Origin: Heloderma charlesbogerti
Lineage: Eukaryota; Chordata; Lepidosauria; Squamata; Helodermatidae
Assembly: GCA_026122225.1 (NCBI GenBank)
Contig: JANEZZ010001902.1
Location: 1,302,001-1,366,000, forward strand
Length of the DNA stretch: 64,000 bases
Direction: 5' to 3'
Part shown: piece after piece, positions 12,060-22,929 of the stretch
Layout: the number at the start of each line of letters is the position of its first letter
Numbering within the stretch: the first letter of the stretch is position 1
Notes under the pieces: model-generated
Told to the model about the DNA's origin: nothing
What the model saw: the letters and a program-made list of their open reading frames with translations, nothing else
The model's database searches: none
Program-made: the position numbers and the translations under genes

Positions 12060-14170
12060 CTTCCTGCAAGAGTGGGGGATATATTAAGATGGCTTACCCC
12101 CAGACACTTTTGGAATCTGAGCAGTTCCTGGGGGATTTTTCAGTAGCCAGAGCCAGCAATTCTGTTGAGGCCCTGGTCACATTATGGAATGGCGAGGTGC
12201 GACGGACCATTGACACGATTGCTCCTGAGCTCCCTCTTCTGTGTTGTGGAGCTCAGAAGGCTCCCTGGCTTACTGGGGGGGGGGGGCTCCAGACAATAAA
12301 CAGGTCAGAAGACGGCTGGAGCATAAGTGGCATGAGACTCATCATGAAGGTGATCGCACATGTGTAAGAATGCATAATGCCTGCTGTGTGGCAGTGAAGG
12401 AAGCAAAGAAAGCTTATTCTGCCACCTCCAACGCATTCTTCAATAGCTGTCCAGCTGAGCTTTTCTGAGTGATTTGCGGGTTGCTTTTATCATACCCAGG
12501 AAACCCAGTACTAGAAACTTTGGAGGCCCACTGTGATGAGTTTGCAAGACACTTCATGGATAAAACCATTCACCTTCCTGCTGACTTGAACACTGCTGTT
12601 GATGCAGTGTCTGTTGAGGTGTCCAGCACATCATCTTATCCCGTTTTGTGGGATCAATTTCAGTTTTTTGGAGCCTGAGGATGTGGACAAGAGGCTTGCA
12701 TTCCTGCGACCGACCACATGTTCTCTCAACCCTTGCCCTTCATGGCTTATTCGAATTAGCTGTGGGGGATTGATCAGATGGATCAGGGGAGTGGTGAATG
12801 CATCATTGTGTGATGGTGTGGTTCCTACTGCCTTGAAGTAGTGGTGTGACCCCTACTGAAAATACCCTCACTGGATCCTAAGTTCTAAGCTAACTATCGT
12901 CTGGTCACAAACACTCCGTTCCTGAGTAAGGTGCTCAAGAGAGTGGTAGTGTCCCAGCTGCAGGCACTCTTGAATGAAACTGATTATCTGGATCCATTCC
13001 AGTCTGGATTCAGGCCTGGTTTGGGGACAGAATTGGCCTTGGTCGCCCTAATGGATGACCTTGTTCAGGAGAGGGACAGTGGGAGCATGACCCTATTACT
13101 TATTCTTGATCTCTCAGTGGCTTTTGATACTGTCTTCTTAGACCACGTCTGTGAATTGGAAGCACTGTTCTACAATGCTTTGACTTGTACTTGCAGGGTC
13201 AGTTCCAGAGAATAGCAGTGGGTGACTGCGCCTCAGCTCCAGTTATATAGTTATGGCTTGGATGAGGGCTAATAAACTGAAGCAGAATCCCAATAAGACA
13301 GACCCTATGGGTTGGCGGTTCCCAGGTCTGGGAATTGTGCTGTTTGCCTGTTCTGCATGGGATTGCACATCCTCTGAAGGAGCAGGTACATAGTGTGGGG
13401 GTGCTCATGAATCCATCTTTGTCACTGGAGGCCCAAGTGACCACAGTGGCTCAGAGCGCCCATTACCAACTTTGGCTGGTTCATCAGCTACACCCATTGT
13501 TGGATAGGGATAGCCTAGCCATGGTGATCAATGCACTGGTAACCTCACAATTAGGCTGGTGTAATGTGTTCTATTTGGGGCTGCCGTTGTGCCTAGTTCT
13601 GAAGTGCAGCTAGTGTAGAATACAGCAGCTAGGGTGCTCACTGGGACACCCAACTATGCTCAAATAAGATCTGTGTTAAAAGAACTGCACTGGTTTGCCT
13701 TTTAGTTACTGAGCTGTGTTCAAGGTTACTTTATTGTCATACAAAGCCCTAAACAACTTGGAACCAGGATATCTAGCAGACTGCCTTCCCTTATATATAT
13801 CCAGCTGACCTTTAAAACCGTCAGGGGAGGCTTTACTGGGCATTCCAAAATTAACATTATGTTTCCATGCAATACCTTAAAAGTAGGCCTTCTTGGTAGT
13901 GGTGCCCACCCTTTGGAAACCCCCCCCCCAATGCAGTTTGAGAGGCAGAAATGTGGCATCTTTCAAACACCTGAAAACGCACTTGTTCACCCAGGCTTTC
14001 CCCAGTTTGTAATTTAATTAAACATACTCTTACTGCTCCTTGTATTTCTCTTATTGTAATTGGAATTGTTTTTAATAATGTATTTTAAATGTGATTTTAA
14101 TATTTATATGTAAACTGCTTAGGGATTTTATTATATGTAGTGGTATATAAATATCACAAATAAACAAATC
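12060..14170 (+). mobile_element. Heavily decayed L2-type LINE
   Basis: Fragments of L2 reverse transcriptase appear in several frames in the correct order. They include an N-terminal linker (12089-12280), DYLDPFQSGFRPGLGTE (about 12985-13030), the region A motif LILDLSVAFDTV (about 13105-13130), and a C-terminal block (13335-13613). The 3' end with TTTAAATGTGATTTTAATAT and a run of ATAAA ends near 14168. Stops and frameshifts are numerous. The younger L2 copy at 58.3-60.2 kb gives the alignment template. Confidence 0.8.
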
Positions 14171-14179
14171 TCTCCAAAG

Positions 14180-15110
14180 AGGGGTGAGGTTCCCAGTCCG
14201 TTAACACCAGTGAGCTGCCAGTGAAACCAATAGGAACACAATATTTCCATGCACTATCCCACTCACAACTTATGGATGTTTACTCACAAGTAAGTCCCAG
14301 AAAGTTAAATGGTGCTTATGCCCAAGTAAGTGTACATAGGATTGCAGCTTTATTGTTCTACACCTAAGCATGCACACTGTGGATTTATACTTAATAGGTA
14401 AGAGCTTTTAGAAGAGCATACCTGTATGTCTACTTACAGGTATTTGACAAAATATTGTTCAAGAAAAGAGTAAGAGCAGTAACCATAGCTCAGAGGTTCC
14501 CAAAGGTCCCAGATTCAATTCTGGTCGCCTCCAGTTGAAAAATAAATTTAAGAAGCAGATGGAAAAAGACCTGTTTCTGAAACCTCAGAAAGTTTCCCAA
14601 GGTTTCTCAAAAGAACAATGTGAAAATCCCTGATTTATAGCCTGTCACAGCCAAAGCACATAGCTATTGCATGTTAGGTAAAAGTCAGCAGGTGGCACTG
14701 TTATACATATATTCTGCATCTTAGTAAACTCATATTTCAGTGTCGGTTGTCATGCAGACTTTCTGATATTAAAGAATTATTATGTGGCTTTCCCTTCAGC
14801 TACCTCACACTGTACACTTAAATGCCTATCCAGTTTTTAACCAAAGAAAAAAAGGCATTCAACTACTGAATGTTAAGATTCAGGGCAGGTGGGCAGAGGG
14901 AGGTTTTAAACTTGGCCTACACTCAGCATCTGATGAAAAAAGGTCATGGCACAATTACAGCCCAAGCCTATGGTCCAAAGTAGTTTCCACAGTTTCAGTG
15001 TTGGTAACTTCCAAATATGCACACATGGGATCACAAGCCATCTATATTTACCTAAGGTAAGGGTAAAACCTTTGAACTCGGCAAGACTTAACTTCAAAAT
15101 CAACATGCAC
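14180..15110. other. Intergenic DNA with small MITE-like traces
   Basis: The stretch near 14285-14345 (CAAGTAAGTCCCAG ... AGGATTGCAG) resembles a short MITE also seen near 16030-16100, 18980-19080 and 37510-37590. Nothing else was recognised. Confidence 0.45.
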
Positions 15111-15112
15111 AG

Positions 15113-15181
15113 GACAAAAGGAAGCTACCTTATACCAAGTCAGACCACTGATCCATCAAGTTCAGTTTTGTCACAGTTTAC
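15113..15181 (-). mobile_element. tRNA-Ala-like SINE, tail half (split by MITE)
   Basis: On the - strand this reads GATGGATCAGTGGTCTGACTTGG, then TATAAGGTAGCTTCC, the 3' body of the SINE also seen intact at 30965-31165. Its head half lies at 15656-15790. The two halves were separated by the inverted-repeat element between them. Confidence 0.8.
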
Positions 15182-15655
15182 TGGCTGGGTTCAGACAACA
15201 TGATAACCCACATTCAAGGGTTGAGTATGGGTTGTCGTTATACTGTGGGTTGTTGAAATGTGGGTGATGTTGTCAGAACCCAGCCATAACAACAAACCAT
15301 GGTTTGTCAACCACAAACAGCCCACAGTTTACAACCCAACAACAGAGCAAAGGGCTGGATGTGCCCGATCTGGTCTGATCTCAGAAGCTAAGCAGGGTCT
15401 GCCCTGGTTAGTACTTGGATGGGAGACCGCCTGGGAATCAGGCTTCCTGCACTGAGCAGGGGGTTGGACTTGATGGCCTTGTAGACCCCTTCTAACCCTG
15501 ATTCTATGAGTCTATGAAACCATGGGTTCTATTCATAGTTTGTTAGCACAGCTGGGTTCAGATGATGTAACCCACTTTTCAGCAACCCATGATTCAATGA
15601 CAATCCACACTCAACCCTTGAGCGTGGGTTATTGTGTTGTCTGAACCCAGTCACC
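15182..15655. mobile_element. hAT-like inverted-repeat MITE
   Basis: Left end TGGCTGGGTTCAGACAACAT is matched by the complement of the right end (ATGTTGT-like core GTTGTCTGAACCCAGTCA). The inverted termini can be followed for about 50 bp with a few mismatches. The element lies inside a SINE, whose halves resume on either side with a short overlap that could be the target duplication. A 5S-headed SINE sits inside it at 15361-15517. The superfamily call is tentative, because the target duplication is too mutated to read cleanly. Confidence 0.7.
15361..15517 (+). mobile_element. 5S rRNA-headed SINE with CR1-type tail
   Basis: Positions 15361-15436 match the internal promoter part of vertebrate 5S rRNA: GCCCGATC(T)GGTCTGATC, AAGCTAAGCAGGGTC, GGTTAGTACTTGGATGGG and AGACCGCCTGGGAA. 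That covers the A box, intermediate element and C box. The 5' end of 5S is missing. Immediately after comes the CR1 3' end (GAGCAGGGGGTTGGACT ... GATTCTATGAGTCTATG). This is a SINE, not a functional 5S gene. A 5S head joined to a CR1 tail is the architecture known for SINE3-type elements. Confidence 0.8.
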
Positions 15656-15790
15656 GACTAGTTGCAGCTCTCCAGGGTTTTAGACAGGAGTCTTTCCCAA
15701 CCCTATCTGGAGATTACAGGGATTGAACCAGGGCCCTTTTGCATGCAAAGCACGTGCTCTTCCCCTGAGCTCTGGCCATTTCCCAGTGTA
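15656..15790 (-). mobile_element. tRNA-Ala-like SINE, head half
   Basis: On the - strand, AGCTCAGGGGAAGAGCACGTG, TTTGCATGCAAAAGG and GGTTCAATCCC follow the A box, TGC-anticodon region and B box of tRNA-Ala. The body then runs to GAGAGCTGCAACTAG, where the MITE interrupts it. It pairs with the tail at 15113-15181. Confidence 0.8.
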
Positions 15791-16460
15791 ACAAATGATT
15801 ATTAATTTAATACATTCTCCCAAGTACGGGGGGGGGGCGGGGGGGACGACACACACAATGTTATCAGTATACAAAACTCAGGAGGTGGGTTAGACTATCT
15901 CTGACTGGCTCATTGTCACCCGATGACATTCATGGCGGAGCTACGGTTTGAATTTGGGTTTCCTTGGTTTGAGTCCAACATTCTACCCGCCACGCAATGG
16001 CTCCAGATGAGATTGGTTGCGTTTCAGTGCATTTGATCCTAAACCCAATTTACTCCGAAGTAAATCCCATAGATTTCAGCAGGGCAAGAATACACTTTTA
16101 AGGGGGTGATCCTATGCCTGTTTTAGACAGGGGGAAAAAAAATCCTACAAGTCGCAGCATTCCCCTCTATAAGCATGCATGGCTGCTTTCGCCTGTTTGT
16201 CGTGAACAGACGCAGCGCAGCCTTTTTAGGAATCTGACTCTCATCTTGGTGCGAGAAAGGAGAATGGTAGGATAACTAAGACAACAACAACAGCCCGGCA
16301 AAGGCGTTTTTGTTATCCCCGCAGCTCCTGCCTTCCTCCTCCGGCACCTCAGCAACCCCTCGGAAACAAGAGCCGCACCTCTCTGCGCGTGCGCTTGAAT
16401 GTCTTTCGTCGGTTCGGAATTTCCGCTGGGCGCCCCGCCTACGAGCAGAGCGTCGGGGCC

Positions 16461-16473
16461 GTTGCCAGGCGAC
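16461..16473 (+). promoter_or_regulatory. RFX-type X-box 1
   Basis: GTTGCC-A-GGCGAC is an imperfect inverted repeat matching the X-box pattern bound by RFX factors (GTTGCC, short spacer, GGCAAC-like half site). It lies 134-146 bp upstream of the start codon. X-boxes close to the start are typical of ciliary genes. Binding is inferred, not shown. Confidence 0.65.
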
Positions 16474-16508
16474 CGTTCCCAAGCTCCTGCGCACGGAAGG
16501 AAGTTGGC

Positions 16509-16522
16509 GTCTCCTTGGAGAC
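16509..16522 (+). promoter_or_regulatory. RFX-type X-box 2
   Basis: GTCTCC-TT-GGAGAC is a perfect 6+6 inverted repeat with a 2-bp spacer, of X-box form, 85-98 bp upstream of the start codon. Together with the site at 16461 it suggests RFX-dependent expression in ciliated or flagellated cells. Confidence 0.6.
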
Positions 16523-16606
16523 CGGGACGCTCCGCGCTGGATGCTGACTGGGCCAGGGGCTCGCGTGAGTGCCTGGGGGAACGGCGGCGGAGGTTGCGGA
16601 GGGGCG

Positions 16607-16774
16607 ATGGAGCTCGCCGCGGCCTCCTGGGACGTGGCCGGAGTGCGCATTACGCCGCCCGAGCTGCGCTTCGCGGACGCGGCGCCCGGAGGATGCTATC
16701 GGGCGCTGTTGAGCGTCCAGAACCTGCGGGCTCAGAGCTGCGTCCTTCACTTTGTTCCTCCTGAACTGCCTCAG
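16607..16774 (+). CDS. CFAP47: CFAP47 exon 1 (start codon, residues 1-56)
   Basis: CFAP47 is a giant axonemal protein made of repeated ASH/MSP-type immunoglobulin-fold domains, with a calponin-homology domain further on. It is needed for normal sperm flagella and is thought to bind the central apparatus. This exon gives MELAAASWDVAGVRITPPEL, then LRFADAAPGGCYRALLSVQN, the first strands of an ASH domain (P-x-x-L-x-F, then a conserved turn). The start ATG has G at -3 and G at +4 (good Kozak). The frame stays open upstream to 16310, so an earlier start is possible, but the domain begins just after this ATG. The donor is CAG|GTGGGA, phase 0. Identity rests on recognition of this and later exons. 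Confidence 0.8.
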
Positions 16775-17994
16775 GTGGGACGGGGGGCGGCGTGGGGGGT
16801 TGGCGTCAGTGGGGGAGACGGGCTTCCCGCCTCTTCCCCTTGAAAACAGCCCTTTATGTAAGCCCCCTCCCCAACGTGAGCCCCCTCCCTTTCTGCCAGG
16901 AAGATCTGCTTCTCCGTTTGGGGCGTGCCCAAACGGGGCCTGTTCTGTTCCAGTAAAGCAGCCTTCCCAAATCTGGTGGTCTGCAGATATATTGGACGAC
17001 AACTCCCATCATCCTCAGCTATTGGCCATGCTGGCTGGGGGAGATGAGAGTCGCAGTCCAACATATCTGCCGGCCACCAGGTTGGGGGAGGTTGTAGTAA
17101 ACCGAGTCCTAAGCAGGTTCACACTTGGCAACAGGCATGTGTTTTGCACGCACACCCTTCCTTGCCCTTGACTGCCCTGCCCCGGGCATAATTTAAAAAG
17201 AAACGCAAAAGACACTAAATGGCCGTGGTTGTCACTTCACAGCATCTTCCCTGTACATTTGGGACTGGTTTTGATTCTTTCAGATTTATTTAGGTTAGAG
17301 ACATCCCTGGCTGCAATCTGGAATGGGACTGATACCAGTAGGAAGGATGACAACACTGAAACAAAAATTCAAAGAACAAAGTTATAACGCAAAGGTGATA
17401 CATGTATAGTTGTTTGGTTTTTGTTGCAAAGAAACACCCAGTGATGCTCTTTTTCACTGGGTATTTCTTTACTATGTACATAAAACCAGATGCAGCATTT
17501 CTGTCTTCTGATACTGTGGAGTGAGGTTGCAGGAGGTGACCTGCCCCATCAATATTGTACTTGGTTTCCCACCCCTATTTCTGAGGCTCCTATTTATTTG
17601 CTATGTCCCCAGTGCAATTCCTTCCCCCTCCATTCCCCTTTATTGCATCTGTTATTGCCAAAACAAACAAAACCCCAAGTTCATAGTAATGTAAACTTTG
17701 CAACTTAAAACATTTTTTTTAAAAAAAGAGAACACTTTTATTTACCACTGGGAACTTGCTGAGTAGTAGTTCCAATCAAAGCCCATCACTTGTTAATATT
17801 TATCAGATGGGCATGAATATTCTCATGGTGAAATAAAATGATTTAGGGTGCAATCCTCTGCATATTTAGACAGAATGCAGTCCTACAACTCCCAGCATTC
17901 CCCAGCCAGATTTTTTTTTCTGTCTAAACTTGCAGAGGATTGTGCCCTTAATTTGTTGAATTGAGAACCGAATTATTTGTTCATTGTTTTGCAG
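16775..17994 (+). other. CFAP47 intron 1
   Basis: Contains only a small Harbinger-like MITE (17846-17947). The remaining sequence has no recognised repeat or gene. The start of the intron is still CpG-rich. Confidence 0.6.
17846..17947. mobile_element. Short Harbinger-like MITE (TTA target site)
   Basis: It begins GGGTGCAATCCTCTGCATAT and ends with the inverse GCAGAGGATTGTGCCC. TTA flanks both sides (17843-17845 and 17948-17950). Its 102 bp are mostly terminal inverted repeat. The termini resemble those of the ~410-bp family and of 55421-55553. Confidence 0.75.
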
Positions 17995-18146
17995 TTCAGG
18001 CTAATCGTGGAAAATCCAAAGAAACCTCTTGCTTCTGGTCTTCACATAACAGCCACCATGGAATATCATCCTGACACTGAGAAAGACCTTCAGGATAGGC
18101 TACTTCTTCATGTAGGAAAAAAGATAGTTGAGATTCCTCTAATAGG
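17995..18146 (+). CDS. CFAP47: CFAP47 exon 2 (residues 57-107)
   Basis: The acceptor TTGTTTTGCAG and donor AATAGG|GTATGG give phase 0 in and phase 2 out. The exon encodes FRLIVENPKKPLASGLHIT, then an acidic segment and LLLHVGKKIVEIPLIG. The pattern of an extended strand followed by 'l.v.....eiPliG' is the usual end of an ASH/MSP domain. It completes the domain begun in exon 1. Confidence 0.85.
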
Positions 18147-18374
18147 GTATGGCATTTCAACATATACGTAGTTCTACTGATTTATTACATCTTTTGATAA
18201 TAATGCATTTATTTTTTAAACTATTGGCTTACAAGACTGACAGGTTCCTTGGCAGGCATCTCAATGTTATGATTTAAAATAATGTGAAGTTTCCCCTACA
18301 TTACTCCTGTGCCTTAAAATTGTTATGCGGGAAGTGGCCTGAGGAGCCAACCTACAAATTATGTTAATTGCTAA

Positions 18375-18784
18375 AGGACGCAGTCCTATGGCTGCTAGTC
18401 AGTGGCTAGACAGCTATAGGATAGGTCGGTTCCTGGAGAACCAACTCCCACCCCTCCCACGCTGCCTCGTAGGCAACGTGGATCGGCCTTGTGCTCCGCA
18501 CTCGGAAGAACAGTGTGGAATGGTGAAAATGAAGCATTCCTGAGGGCAGGCTGGGGCAGGGAGTTTGGAAATATCGGTACAACACATCCTATGTGTGGTC
18601 CGGCCACTGCTTCCTGTGCTCTGAGGTCCTGAAGCTAGACAGCCGAAATTGGCTGTCTAGCTGTGAAAGCAGGGCAGGGGGAGCGAGGAGGAGATCTGCT
18701 CCTCACCACTCCTCCTGTCCTGCACTGGATAGGCGGTCGACCTTGGGCTCGGAGGCGACCATCAATCCAGATAGGGCTGCTCCC
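18375..18784 (+). mobile_element. Harbinger-like MITE, copy 2 of ~410-bp family
   Basis: Same sequence as the 7118-7526 copy but in the opposite orientation. It begins AGGACGCAGTCCTAT and ends ATAGGGCTGCTCCC. TAA flanks both sides (18372-18374 and 18785-18787). It includes a small internal palindrome (GCTAGACAGCCGAAATTGGC followed by TGTCTAGC). No coding capacity. Confidence 0.78.
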
Positions 18785-19266
18785 TAATTCTTAATCTTTT
18801 CCATTTTATTTATTTAGCTCCATAGTGAAATATATAAGGGCAGTGTATGAATGCATATTTAGGACTCAATTTGTGATGCTTTGCTCTTAGATTATCCTTC
18901 TATTTAGTTCACTACTTCAAAAATATTAGGTAGCAACCAAGGCTGCTATATATAATGGGCACAATCAAGAATAAGTCATGATTTGTAATGTGATCCTATC
19001 CATGTTTACTTAAGAAGTAAATCTCACTGAGGTCAATGGGGCTTACCCCCAAGGAAATGTATTTAGAATTGCGGACTAAAACCTATTTATCTCGATGAGA
19101 TTTAGCTTTGTATAATTCTCATTATATTGCACCCAATATCTCTTAAACCAGACATCATGAGGTCACATTATATTGAAATTTGTATAATAGTATAAAAATT
19201 GTTAAGAAATTCTGACATACTCATTGTATATTGAATTGTGTTGAATGTTTTGTTTTAAACACAAGT

Positions 19267-22200
19267 AAACCAGATCTTGTAAAGCTTCATCAGACAGCCA
19301 CTTTGCTTTCTTGCATTTCTTTTTCTTTGGGATGGATTTAATTGCTGCCTTCTGAACAATGTTATGGACCTCTGTCCATAGTTCCTCAGGTACTCTTAGG
19401 TCTAATCCCTTAAATCTATTCCTCACCTCCACTGTATATTCATCAGGGATATGATTTAGGTCATACCTGAATGGTTTAGTGGTTTTCCCTACGTTCTTCA
19501 ATTTAAGCCGAAATTTTGCAAGAAGAAGCTCATGATCTGAGCCACAGTCAGCTCCAGGTCTTGTTTTGACTGACTGTATAGAGCTTCTCCATCTTTGGCT
19601 GCAAAGGACATAATCCATCTGATTTCGATATCGACCATCTGGTGATGTCCATGTGTAGAGTCGCCTCTTGTGCTGTTGGAAAAGAGTGTTTGCTATGATC
19701 AGCATGTTCTCTTGGCAAAACTCTGTTAGCCTTTGTCCTGCCTCATTTTGTACACCAAGGCCATGCTTGTCTGTTATCCCGGTGATTTCTTGACTTCCTA
19801 CTTTAGCGTTCCAATCCCCTAGGATGAAAAGGAGGTCTTTTTTTTGTGTTCTAGAAGGTGTTGTAGGTCTTCATAGAACCGATCAACCTCAGCTTCTTCG
19901 GCCTCAGTGGTTGGAGCATAGACTTGAATTACTGTGATGTTGAATGGTTTGCCTTGGATTCGTATTGAGATCATTCTATCGTTTTTGAGATTGTACCCCA
20001 GTACTGCTTTTCCCACCCTTTTGTTGACTATGAGTGCTACTCCATTTCTTCTAAGGGATTCTTGCCTACAGTAGTAGATATGATGGTCACCTGAATTAAA
20101 TTCGCCCATGCTTGTCCATTTTAGTTCACTGATTCCCAAGATCTCGATGTTCAATCTTGCCATCTCATGTTTGACCACCTCCAGTTTACCTTGATTCATT
20201 GACCTTACATTCGTTCCTAAACAATATTGTTCTTTACAGCATCGGATTTTCTTTTCCCCACCAGACAGATCCACTGCTGAGTGTCCTTTCGGCTTTGGCC
20301 CAGCCACTTCACTCTTTCTGGCACTACTTGGAAATACCCTCTGCTTTTCCCCAGTAGTATATTGGACACCTTCCGACCTGAGGGTCTCATCTTCTGGCGT
20401 CATCTCTTTGAGCCTTGTGATACGTTCCATGGGGTTTTCTTGGCAAGAATACTGGAGTGGGTTGCCATTTCCTTCTCCAGGGGACCATAGCGGTCCGTAA
20501 CATTGTTCAGGAGGCAGCAACACAATCCATCCCAAAGAAAAAGAAATGCAAGAAAGCAAAGTGGCTGTCTGATGAGGCTTTACAAGTAGCTGAGGAAAGA
20601 AGGGAAACGAAAAGCAAGGGAGAAAGGGGAAGATATGTCCAACTGAATGCAGAATTCCAGAGAATAGCAAGGGGAGACAAGAAGGCCTTCTTAAATGAAC
20701 AATGCAAAGAAATCGAGGAAAACAATAGAATGGGAAAGACTAGAGATTTTTTCTAGAAAGTCGGAGATCTCAAGGGAACGTTTTGTGCAAAGACGGGCAT
20801 GATAAAGGACAAAGAAGGCAGGGACCTAACAGAAGCAGATGAGATTAAGAAGAGGTGGCAAGAATACACAGAAGAACTATACAGGAAAGATCTTAATGTC
20901 CCTGATAGCCATGATAGTGCGGTCCCTGAACTTGAGCTGGACATCCTAGACAGTGAAGTCAAGTGGGCCTTAGGAAGCATTACTAAAAACAAAGCCAGTG
21001 GAGATGACAGTATTCCAGCTGAGCTGTTTAAAATCCTAAAAGATGATGCTGTTAAAGTGCTGCACTCAATATGCCAACACATTTGGAACACTCAGCAGTG
21101 GCCACAAGACTGGAAAAGTTCAGTTTACATTCCATTTCCAAAGAAGGGCAATGCCAAAGTGTGTTCAAACTACCGTACAATTGCGCTCATTTCACACGCC
21201 AGCAAGGTTATGCTCAAAATCCTACAAGCTAGGCTTCAGCAGTATGTGAACTGAGAACTACCAGAAGTACAAGCTGGGTTTCGAAGAGGCAGAGGAACTA
21301 GAGATCAAATTGCCAACATTCGCTGGATCATGGCGAAAGCAAGAGAATTCCAGAAAAACATCTATTTCTGCTTCATTGACTACACTAAAGCCTTTGATTG
21401 TGTGGATCACAACAAACTCTGGCAAATTCTGGGATGGGAGTACCAGACCACCTTACCTGTCTCCTGAGAATCCTGTACGAGGGTCAAGAAGCAACAGTAA
21501 GAACCAGACATGGAGCAACCGACTGGTTCAAAATAGAGAAAGGAGTACGACAAGGCTGTATATTGTCGCCCAGCTTATTTAACTTATATGCAGAGTACAT
21601 CATGAGAAACTCTGGGTTGGATGAATCACAGGTCGGAATTAAGATTGCCGGGAGAATTATCAACAACCTCAGATACGCAGACGATACCACCCTAATGGCA
21701 GAAAGCGAAGAGGATCTCAAGAGCCCCTTGTTGAGGGTGAAAGTAGAGAGTGCAAAAGCTGGTTTGAAACTCAACATTAAAAAAACAAAGATCATGGCAT
21801 CTGGCCCCATCACTTCCTGGCATATAGAAGGGGAAGAAATGGAAGCAGTGACAGATTTTACTTTCTTGGGCTCCAAGATCACCGCAGACGGTGACTGTAG
21901 CCATGAAATTAAAAGACGCTTGCTCCTTGGGAGGAAAGCTATGGCCAACCTAGACAGCATAGTAAGAAGCAGAGACATCACCTTGCCGACAAAAGGTCCG
22001 TCTAATCAAAGCTATGGTTTTCCCAGTAGTAACGTATGGCTGTGAGAGCTGGACTATAAGGAAGGCTGAGCGCTGAAGAATTGATGCTTTCAAACTGTGG
22101 TGCTAGAGAAGACTCTTACGAGTCCCCTGGACTGCAAGGAGGTCAAATCAGTCCATCCTAAAGGAAATCAACCCTGAGTGCTCATTGGAAGGACAGATAC

Positions 22201-22464
22201 TGAAGCTGAAGCTCAAATATTTTGGCCACCTAATGCAAAGAGAAAACTCCCTGGAAAAGACCCTGATGCTGGGAAAGATTGAAGGCAAAAGGAGAAGGGG
22301 ATGGCAGAGGATGAGATGGCTAGATAGCATCACGGATGCAATGAATATGAACTTGAGCACGCTCCGGGAGAGAGCGGAGGACAGGAAGGCCTGGTGTGCT
22401 ATGGTCCATGGGGTCACGAAGAGTCGGACACGACTGAACGACTGAACAACAACAAACTAGATCT
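19267..22464 (+). mobile_element. BovB (RTE) LINE with 5' inversion (twin priming)
   Basis: A single insertion flanked by the target duplication AAAC[C/T]AGATCT (19267-19277 and 22454-22464). The left 1.2 kb (19278-20490) is BovB 5' sequence in - orientation, with the 5' leader and the apurinic-like endonuclease (frames 20670-19819 and 19705-19202, including the GSDHELLLAKF block). The right 1.96 kb (20492-22453) is in + orientation and carries the reverse transcriptase and C-terminal domain (frames 20799-21254 and 21398-22045, including LRYADDTTLMAES), ending in (AAC)n. About 93 bp is shared by the outer end of the inverted part (19278-19371) and the start of the + part (20492-20585). Frameshifts and stops make it inactive. 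Confidence 0.93.
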
Positions 22465-22762
22465 ATTTAAATAATTTATTTTTGACCCATCAAAGAATTT
22501 CAAACTAATTAAAGAAGTAGTTGCAGTCTATCATGAATAAATCCAATGTGATGAAGTTGTCTTAAGTTACCATAGTTAAGAAAACACAGTGACATTTTAA
22601 GTCTCTTCCATCTGCAGATGTTACTGCCAAATTAGGTTACATAATTAAATTGAATGTTTGTTGAACAATGGGAGGAAAACAGTTCTTTTATCTGAAACAT
22701 TTATATAAAAAAAAACTAATAAGGTAATGCCATAAAACCAATGAGAGTACATTTTTTTGCAG

Positions 22763-22878
22763 ATTAATCCCATGCTGCTGCCTAGAAATTGAACCTGAGA
22801 TAAATTTTGGCACAGTGATTGCAAACAGCAAAGTAATTAATACAGAGATTAGAATTACTAACTGTGGATCATCTCCAG
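22763..22878 (+). CDS. CFAP47: CFAP47 exon 3 (residues 107-146)
   Basis: Acceptor TTTTTTTGCAG, donor CCAG|GTAAAT, phase 2 in and 1 out. It encodes IPCCCLEIEPEINFGTV followed by VINTEIRITNCGSSPG. 'leiePeinFGtv....v...eirItN.gs.p' is the classic first half of an ASH/MSP domain. Confidence 0.88.
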
Positions 22879-22929
22879 GTAAATATTTTCTATGTAGGTA
22901 ATTATACCAAGTTCATTTTCTGTTATATT

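Larger units (their letters stand above)
16170..16840 (+). promoter_or_regulatory. CFAP47: CpG-rich promoter of CFAP47
   Basis: The region is GC-rich and CpG-dense, in sharp contrast to its AT-rich surroundings. It contains the first exon and both X-box motifs. No TATA box is apparent, as is usual for CpG-island promoters. The transcription start cannot be fixed from sequence alone. GC-rich frames on both strands here (16276-16650, 16439-17002, 16399-16764) are composition artefacts. Confidence 0.75.

Noticed and set aside
15361..15436. 5S rRNA gene
   Set aside because: Lacks the first ~40 bases of 5S and runs straight into a CR1 tail, so it is a SINE head.
16276..17002. Long GC-rich frames on both strands around exon 1 (up to 187 codons)
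   Set aside because: CpG-island composition suppresses stops; no motifs, and the frames overlap the real exon.
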